A stretch of DNA of 64,000 nucleotides, from the NCBI RefSeq assembly GCF_016469335.1, contig NZ_CP059888.1, positions 1,178,001-1,242,000 on the forward strand. The letters are read 5' to 3'. This document shows positions 62,403 through 64,000 of this stretch, one piece after another. Positions within the stretch are counted from its first letter, which is position 1. Each line of letters opens with the position of its first letter. A program made the position numbers and the translations under genes. The notes below the pieces were generated by a model that did not search any database, was not told where the DNA came from, and saw nothing but the letters and a program-made list of their open reading frames with translations. This stretch comes from Flocculibacter collagenilyticus (GTDB taxonomy: Bacteria > Pseudomonadota > Gammaproteobacteria > Enterobacterales > Alteromonadaceae).

Positions 62403-63730
62403 TCAATATGTACATTATTTTTGCTTTAGCTATCCTTTTAGCAAGCTTATTATTTTTGCTGCCGTTTATTCGTACCTCTTCAAAATCGTCTGAAATGAGA
62501 AAGGTTGAGCTTGCTCAGCAACATGAAATTAAGCAAGGCATCATTGCTGACCGGGTGGCTTTGTATGAATTACAAAGCAATGAGTTACAAGATGATCTGG
62601 CTCAAGAGTTGATTGATGAACAAGACTATCAAGCTTCTCAACAAGAGCTTAAACAGCGTTTGCTTAGAGAAGTGGAGCCACATCTGTCAGCGTCTAAGCC
62701 GATCAATTTAAGATTTTTAGCAACGTGTGGGTTCTTATTTTTAATCAGTTTTTGCGTCATTTTCTATTATTTTCATGGCGCTCACAGGCAATTAACATAC
62801 TGGCAGAGTGCAGTTGAGAAGCTGCCTGAATTTGGTAAACGTTCTATTTTGAGTCAAGGGGAACCCTTAAGTTTGCAAGAAACGCAGCAGTTTGCATTAG
62901 CACTTAGGACTAAGTTAGCTGATACAGACGGCGACGCAGTAGCGTGGATGTTATTAGGGCGTACACTATTGTCGTTGCAAGACGTTGAAGGTGCGTTGGC
63001 TGCTTTCAATAAAAGCTATCGTCTTGATCCTAATAAATTATCCTTGTTAGTCAGTTTTAGTCAGGCATTGATCATTCAAAATACGGAAAAATCCATTGCA
63101 CAAGCAGGAACTATGTTATCTAAGGCGCTAACGCTTTATCCTCAAAATCCTGATGCATTATCTCTTCTGGCGTTGTTAGCATTTAACAGAGGGGATTATA
63201 CGGAGGCAAGATCGGCTTGGAATTTATTAATATCTCAATATGAGCCAGCAGACCCGCGTCACCAATTTATCAAGCAAAAATTAAGTGAAGTAAAGAGCTT
63301 ATTGGCAGGTAATACGACGGATATCTCTCCAGATAGCGCTTCAGATGTCGCTAATGGTAGACAAGATAGTATCAACGCCTCTAATGATGCTAAGCTCAAT
63401 GTAACGGTGAATTTAGCACCTTCTTTAAAGGACTCAATTCCTGAAGGGGCTACATTATTCATTTTTGCGCAGGCAACAACTGGGCCGAAAATGCCACTTG
63501 CAGTAGTTAAGTCAAACGTGACTAGCTTTCCTATAACCGTTTCATTAAGTGATGAGAATGCGATGATGCAAGGGTTAACACTTTCTAGTGCTTCTCAGGT
63601 AGTGGTTACTGCAAGAATTTCAAAGGATGACAAGGTTGATAAAGGAGCAGGAGACTTACAGGGGACTTCTATAAGTATCGATAAACCTTTTTCTAAATCT
63701 GTTGCAGTAGAAATAAACTCAGTGCTGTAG
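62399..63730 (+). CDS. ccmI: Cytochrome c-type biogenesis protein CcmI
   Basis: CcmI is the TPR protein that chaperones apocytochrome c to the CcmFH lyase. The 443-residue product has two N-terminal membrane helices (about 5-22 and 102-122) with a heptad-rich loop between them. TPR repeats follow (DAVAWMLLGRTLLSLQDVEGALAAFNKSYRLDP, about 182-215, and others to 300), then a C-terminal beta-rich domain (VTVNLAPSLKDSIPEGATLFIFAQ). It overlaps ccmH by 4 bases and ends the ccm operon. Confidence 0.93.
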   Translation: MINMYIIFALAILLASLLFLLPFIRTSSKSSEMRKVELAQQHEIKQGIIADRVALYELQSNELQDDLAQELIDEQDYQASQQELKQRLLREVEPHLSASKPINLRFLATCGFLFLISFCVIFYYFHGAHRQLTYWQSAVEKLPEFGKRSILSQGEPLSLQETQQFALALRTKLADTDGDAVAWMLLGRTLLSLQDVEGALAAFNKSYRLDPNKLSLLVSFSQALIIQNTEKSIAQAGTMLSKALTLYPQNPDALSLLALLAFNRGDYTEARSAWNLLISQYEPADPRHQFIKQKLSEVKSLLAGNTTDISPDSASDVANGRQDSINASNDAKLNVTVNLAPSLKDSIPEGATLFIFAQATTGPKMPLAVVKSNVTSFPITVSLSDENAMMQGLTLSSASQVVVTARISKDDKVDKGAGDLQGTSISIDKPFSKSVAVEINSVL

Positions 63731-63787
63731 ATATAAGGGCAGCATAGCCTAATTATTTAAACTTATTTTTTGGACCTAAGTAAATCA

Positions 63788-64000
63788 ATGAAAAATATCC
63801 TTTTATTAATTATCCTGAGCACTATGCTTGCTGGTTGTGCATCTACATCTAAACCCAATGACCCGACAACTATCGGTGACGAGCGTGATCCTTTTGAGCC
63901 AATTAACCGCGACATGTGGTATTTCAACTGGGACATTCTAGATGAAAATGTTTTGCGTCCGACGGCTGTTGCGTATAGTGAGTACGTACCCAAGCCTGCG
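63788..64000 (+). CDS. mlaA: Outer-membrane lipid asymmetry lipoprotein MlaA (VacJ), 3' end outside window
   Basis: MlaA removes misplaced phospholipids from the outer leaflet of the outer membrane and hands them to MlaC. The visible 71 residues have a lipoprotein signal with lipobox LAGC (Cys17), then the family opening DPFEPINRDMWYFNWDILDENVLRP. The frame is open to the end of the window. It follows ccmI by 57 bases, the same neighbour order as in Vibrio. Confidence 0.92.
   Translation, partial: MKNILLLIILSTMLAGCASTSKPNDPTTIGDERDPFEPINRDMWYFNWDILDENVLRPTAVAYSEYVPKPA

Overview
The window is chromosomal DNA of an AT-rich marine gammaproteobacterium. Gene content and order (pepA-holC-valS divergent from lptFG, a Vibrio/Shewanella-type fli-flh-che locus running directly into parC-parP-cheW, then ccmABCDEFGHI and mlaA) point to Alteromonadales, perhaps near Colwelliaceae. 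That placement is inference from protein sequence and gene order; no search was run.

Layout. 1-3445: the tail of a rhodanese, a small conserved hypothetical, and two adjacent HD-GYP proteins on the minus strand, one with altered signature residues. 3856-7656: bifunctional proline dehydrogenase putA. 7881-13088 (minus): valS, holC, pepA. 13454-15630: the LPS exporter permeases lptF and lptG, then a convergent RDD membrane protein. 16551-16637: tRNA-Leu(CAA). 16638-25300 looks accessory: a secreted Rhs/YD-repeat protein and a one-protein hybrid two-component regulator (propeller, Y_Y_Y, kinase, receiver, AraC). 25439-53593: an almost gapless flagellar and chemotaxis locus. It runs fliEFGHIJKLMNOPQR-flhB, then flhA-flhF-flhG-fliA, then cheYZAB, motCD, parC-parP-cheW and a DUF2802 gene. 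Two sequences with the sigma-54 spacing GG-N10-GC lie before fliE and flhA. 53603-56301 (minus): a second FliK-like protein with a stand-alone FlhB C-terminal domain. 56554-63730: the complete System I cytochrome c maturation operon. 63788-end: the start of mlaA.

How it works together. The fli/flh genes encode the MS ring, export gate, ATPase, switch (FliG/M/N) and hook-length control. FlhF and FlhG set the position and number of polar flagella and FliA drives late genes. CheY, CheZ, CheA, CheB and CheW form the signalling core, which ParC and ParP are expected to hold at the cell pole. MotC and MotD add a stator.

Most of the window is well-known biology. The points most worth following are three repeated acidic motifs in the CheA linker that resemble the CheY-binding N terminus of FliM; the Rhs plus hybrid-regulator segment beside tRNA-Leu; the FliK-like/FlhB-tail pair; and the HD-GYP paralogue with changed signature residues. 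I found no CRISPR array, insertion sequence, prophage or clearly new multi-gene system.
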